64,000 bases of DNA, taken from NCBI GenBank assembly GCA_024707255.1, contig JANQAC010000001.1, positions 186,001-250,000 on the forward strand, written 5' to 3'. The position numbers were made by a program, and so were the translations under genes. This DNA is from Asticcacaulis sp. (lineage in GTDB: Bacteria; Pseudomonadota; Alphaproteobacteria; Caulobacterales; Caulobacteraceae). Numbering within the stretch: the first letter of the stretch is position 1; each line of letters starts with the position of its first letter. Below are positions 60,733 through 64,000 of this stretch, in pieces. The notes under the pieces are model-generated. The model saw only the letters and a list, made by a program, of their open reading frames with translations. It was not told the origin of the DNA and ran no database searches.

Positions 60733-62789
60733 CAGGCTTTGCTCCGGTGTTTGAAGAAGGATTTGCGCGCGTTGCCCGGATTTTCCGGCAGGGCGGGCGC
60801 GACGGGCATTTCAGCGGCGGCGAACAGCGGCAGATCAGGTTCCGGCGTCTTCAGACGCGCGGCAAACCGAGCCTGCCATTCGGCCGGGGTGCGGCTGAAA
60901 ACCCCGTAACTCCAGGCGAGCGCGTAAGCGTAGACGGCGCAGTCAAGGCGTTCATTGGCCTGGCCGGGGATGCGGTCCCACCAGCCTTTTGCGCCGGCGC
61001 GAGCCGATTTGGGTTGTTGGTAGATTTCACCGACATATTGCTTGAAGTCCTCCAGGGTGGCATCGGGCGGATTGTAGAGACCGGCCGGCAGGCGATCGCC
61101 CTCGGCCTCGCGGCTTATATCGAGCATCCCGTAGATGATGCTCTTGATGGCGGCGCCACCCACCAGCCAGGGCTCGGCGGAAACCGGCTTCGACCCGTCT
61201 TTGGGGCGGTGAATGTGCCGCTTGCCCTTGGTCAGGGGCACGGCGTCGGGATCCTTCGCGCCCTTGAGCGCGATGACATTCTGCCGGCGATTGACGAAGC
61301 GGTAGACCATGGGCGTGACGCCCGCCTTGCCGCCGGAATCGATGCCGACCAGGTCAGCGCCGAGGTCAATCGACGTTTCACCCGGCCAGTGCGCGCGATG
61401 ACGGCCGCCAGTTCGGCCCACGCCTCATTCTCCAGCGGATCGATACCGATTACGCCCCAATCGAAGCGGGCGAAGGCCAGGTCCGGACCGACGGCATAGG
61501 CGTCCCACTCGATACGGTCGCCCTGACAGTCACAGGCCAGGAACACATCGCAGGCCCAGGCGGGTATTATGCCCCTTTTTCTTGACGAACCGGCCGCGCG
61601 CCTCGAAGAGCTTCTGTGAATCCGGCGCGTCCGTACCGGCTTCCAGGCCAGACCCAGCTTCTGCTGGTAAAAGACCTTCATGGCCTTCGGATCGATGCCG
61701 GTTTCGACATCCTTCTTCGCTGACAGGTACTCCGCGAAGATCTTGGTCCAGCTTTTCAGCTTCGAATAGGCTTGCCAGGCCCAGAATGACGGATTTCGGC
61801 CCTCCGAAGGCCGGGCCCGCCATTTCGCCAGATCTTCTTCCGGGAAATGGTCGGGTGGCGCCGGATTCTCCGGATCGTCGGAAGGGTAACAGCGGATCCA
61901 GTACCGTCCCTGGCCGAGCATGAACGGCTTGTGGATTTCATCGATCACGCATCCATTGCCCGAGATGCAGGCAAAGGAGACGCGGCCCCCTTTACGGTCA
62001 GGCGGCAGTATGTTTTCAAACAGCAGCACCTGGAATTCACGGCAGTGCGGGCACTGAGCGTAATATTTGCGCTGATCGCCTTCGTCATAGAGCGCCGAGA
62101 TGCGGCAATTCGGCAGTTCCTTCGGCGTCGAGGTCCACAGGCATTTGAAATCATCGTGGCCATCGCCGCGCGCGCCTGGCCTGCTTGACGGGATCGCCCC
62201 GGTCGCCCGCCTCCTCCGGGTATTCCGAGACTTCATCGCCCCACAGGCGCTTTATCGAGACGCCCTGGAGCCCTTTTGACGAAGACGCCGTCGTGAAAAC
62301 GGCGTAGCCGCCGCGGAACTTCTTGAATTTGCCCGTCGAGCCCTTGCCGGAGCGCTCGACAACCTCACAAACCAGCTTCTTGAGTGCCGGCGTAACCTCG
62401 ACCGTCGGGTCGAATTTCGTATTGTTGTACTTCGCCAGCTCGTCCAGGCTGGGGAAGATGGCCATGAACGAACACGGATCGTCGCAGATCGTCTGGCCGA
62501 GCCAGTTGGTGCCGACCTCGGTCTTGAACAACTGGGCCGAAGCCTTGATGACCACCTCGCCGCACGGATAATCCGCGCTGAGGCATTCCATGGGCTCGAT
62601 CGCCAGGGGCGTGGTGTCGTTCGACCACTTGCCGGACCGCGAGGAGCCGGATTCGGCGGCGACTTCCCGCACCTCCTCGGCCCATTGCGCCACATTGCGC
62701 GGGATGCGAGGGGCCGAGACAAGCGCCATCGCGCCGAACACGACGACAGCGGCTGATCCCAGCCACTTCATTTTCGCGGATGCGGCCAC
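60732..62789 (-). pseudogene. Terminase large subunit (GpA family), with at least four frame disruptions
   Basis: Pieces in three frames make one GpA-type packaging ATPase/nuclease of about 686 residues. N-terminal: Walker A-like VVIKASAQLFKTEVG (about 79-93) and Walker B RLWGDEVSEY. Middle: CLWTSTPKELPNCRI, YYAQCPHCREFQVLLFE (a CxxC knuckle), ACDVFLACDCQGDRIEW. C-terminal nuclease: LVGIDSGGKAGVTPMVYRF and CAVYAYALAW. Frames change near 62170 (alternating CG), 61636, 61572-61580 (A5G4) and 61388. The start is a GTG at 62789 or an ATG a little downstream. Either several sequencing errors or a decayed terminase. Confidence 0.88.
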
Positions 62790-62801
62790 CGAAAGAGGCG
62801 C

Positions 62802-63419
62802 TTAGAAGCCCAGGTCGGCCTGGGTGAAATGATCGTCCCCCAGGTCCATGATTTTCACTACATCGGGCGCCGGCTCAGCCAGTTTCGCGGCAACTTCGCC
62901 AAAACGCCCCAGTGTGGCCTCGAACTGATCGGACAGGAAGCGCACCACAGCGGTTTCCCGGTCAGGCGGCAGGTCGAAATGGGCACACAGCTTTTGCGCC
63001 ATCTGCCGGCGATCATTGGAGAATTTCTCCCGCATGGCTTCCACGGCCAGTTGGGCCTGTTGCGCCACGTCCGAGGCCAGAAGCAGTTCGCCGGCCTTTT
63101 TCCGGAATTCCATTTCGGCGTTGAGCGCCGCGAACATGTCCTTGCGGGCCTTGTGACTGGTCGGCTCCGGTATCGGGCCGTTACGCGGCCGGGTTACCGT
63201 CTCAGGTGCGGCCGCGGGCACGAAATCACCCGCCTCCAGGGCGTCCAGTTTCTCCAGGGCCCGGCGGCGCTTATCCTCATTGAGCCGCCCCTCCAGAGCC
63301 TCCAGCGAGGCGCGGGCATCCACCTGCTTGCCATTCATCGAGATCAAGCCGTCGGCGTTGTATTTCGAGACCATGGCCTTCGAAATCCCGCACAGGGTGG
63401 CGAACTCGCTGGAGTTCAT
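62802..63419 (-). CDS. Terminase small subunit (Nu1-like)
   Basis: 205 residues. An N-terminal winged-helix (MNSSEFATLCGISKAMVSKY) recognises the cos site, followed by KQVDARASLEALEGRLNEDK, a charged coil and a C-terminal interaction part ending DDHFTQADLGF. This is the Nu1/terminase small-subunit layout of lambda-like and alphaproteobacterial phages. Twelve bases separate it from terminase large. It is the first gene of the late structural set seen here. A cos site would be expected just upstream (63420-63703). Confidence 0.82.
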   Translation of the reverse strand: MNSSEFATLCGISKAMVSKYNADGLISMNGKQVDARASLEALEGRLNEDKRRRALEKLDALEAGDFVPAAAPETVTRPRNGPIPEPTSHKARKDMFAALNAEMEFRKKAGELLLASDVAQQAQLAVEAMREKFSNDRRQMAQKLCAHFDLPPDRETAVVRFLSDQFEATLGRFGEVAAKLAEPAPDVVKIMDLGDDHFTQADLGF

Positions 63420-63540
63420 GAGGTGTGCCTTTACAGGCCCTTCCTATTCAATTTTCGGGGGTTGTTTCAAGGCTCCGCACGGTTGCCATAAATGGCAATC
63501 CGTGCGCGGGAGACCTCAGAATCACTAAAATAGCCGATTC

Positions 63541-63610
63541 GTTAACACGGTAAACAGCAAATTATTAATTTCGTTAACTCCACGGTCAATTGTTAACCGT
63601 TTTCGTCAAC
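63541..63610. promoter_or_regulatory. Cluster of GTTAAC sites upstream of the terminase genes
   Basis: GTTAAC occurs at 63541, 63573 and 63592, and GTCAAC at 63605, within an AT-rich stretch unlike the GC-rich genes around it. GTTAAC is itself palindromic. The 63420-63703 gap has no gene and is where a cos site or late promoter is expected. The function of the repeats is not known. Confidence 0.4.
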
Positions 63611-63703
63611 TGCCCTACTAAAAAACTCATGCGCTCTGCCGCACCGTATAGCAGGTACTTTTGGGGGAAGGACCCATGAAGCGGCATACGCGACTGATTT
63701 TGT

Positions 63704-64000
63704 TCACCTTTTCTCAGAACCCGCTTTGACCCGCCCGATGGCCATCTCCTGGGCCTGCCACGCCCGGAGTACCGCGATTGCCCGACCTTTGAGCCGCTCG
63801 ACCATCATGGCGGCGGTGGCCAGTTCGCGGGCCGTGACACATAGGGTGTTGCGATAGGCGAGCGGACCGGTGACCGATCGATGCAGGCGGTCGATCTCGC
63901 GTTCGACCTGGTCTACCGGCATACCCACGCCCATGACCGTCAAGACATCCGGATCCGCCGCGGAGGTGCGTTCGACCGGCGTAACCACCCGAGGTGGCGG
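63704..64000 (-). CDS. Hypothetical phage protein, possibly truncated by the window
   Basis: 94 residues from a GTG at 63988, but the frame stays open to the window edge, so it may begin further right. Helical, with VDQVEREIDRLHRSVTGPLA and CVTARELATAAMMVERLKG, ending VKAGSEKR. Lies upstream of terminase small subunit across the GTTAAC region, on the same strand. Not recognised; position suggests a late-gene activator or packaging-related factor, but no motif supports either. Confidence 0.5.
   Translation of the reverse strand, partial: PPPRVVTPVERTSAADPDVLTVMGVGMPVDQVEREIDRLHRSVTGPLAYRNTLCVTARELATAAMMVERLKGRAIAVLRAWQAQEMAIGRVKAGSEKR

Overview
The window looks like part of an alphaproteobacterial chromosome of the Caulobacterales, most plausibly Asticcacaulis-like. 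This rests on moderate G+C, very large TonB-dependent receptors of the Caulobacter type, a tryptophan-halogenase-like gene beside a receptor, and family-92/115 glycosidases. The genus is an inference. The window has two halves: a carbohydrate-utilisation region (1 to about 30.3 kb) and the late half of a lambda-type siphoviral prophage (about 30.6 kb to the right edge).

Carbohydrate region. After the tail of a LacI-type regulator, a minus-strand operon encodes GH115 alpha-glucuronidase, GH92 alpha-mannosidase and a histidine acid phosphatase. A divergent GH2 enzyme is broken by a one-base frameshift. A second minus-strand group holds a TonB receptor, then after a terminator a flavin halogenase-like protein, a second GH92 and a GH43. 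A FadR/UxuR-like GntR regulator diverges from that receptor, and a GH51 arabinofuranosidase follows on the opposite strand. The third group is a second GntR regulator, a second TonB receptor, GH89 alpha-N-acetylglucosaminidase, a NagX-like membrane protein, an N-acetylhexosamine kinase and a frameshifted GntR/UTRA regulator. Together these suggest outer-membrane import and exo-trimming of a branched glycan carrying uronic acid, arabinose, mannose and N-acetylglucosamine. The two FadR-like regulators have nearly identical recognition helices. Copies of an inverted repeat TTGG-N4-CCAA lie upstream of both receptors, the GH115/GH2 pair and the second regulator.

Prophage. A tRNA-Arg-like sequence (30.62-30.71 kb) marks the probable left attachment site. 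Next come a D12-class adenine methylase, small unknown genes, a promoter overlaid by a perfect operator with a 31-residue basic peptide and an XRE regulator, and a convergent AbiTii-domain gene (likely phage-exclusion cargo). Read from right to left, the structural genes follow lambda order: terminase small and large subunits, gpW, portal, gpC protease, gpD, gpE, head-tail joining, tail terminator region, tail tube, G/GT chaperones with a canonical -1 slippery site, tape measure, minor tail proteins, J-like protein, tailspike, a 21-residue-repeat protein, and a lysis cassette with holin-endolysin and an overlapping Rz/Rz1 pair. The integrase and early genes are not in the window and probably lie beyond the right edge.

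Several single-base indels, mostly in homopolymers, disrupt otherwise well-conserved genes in both halves (GH2, GntR/UTRA, gpE, gpC, terminase, and a probable false fusion at 37.5 kb). This pattern suggests residual sequencing error at least as much as gene decay.
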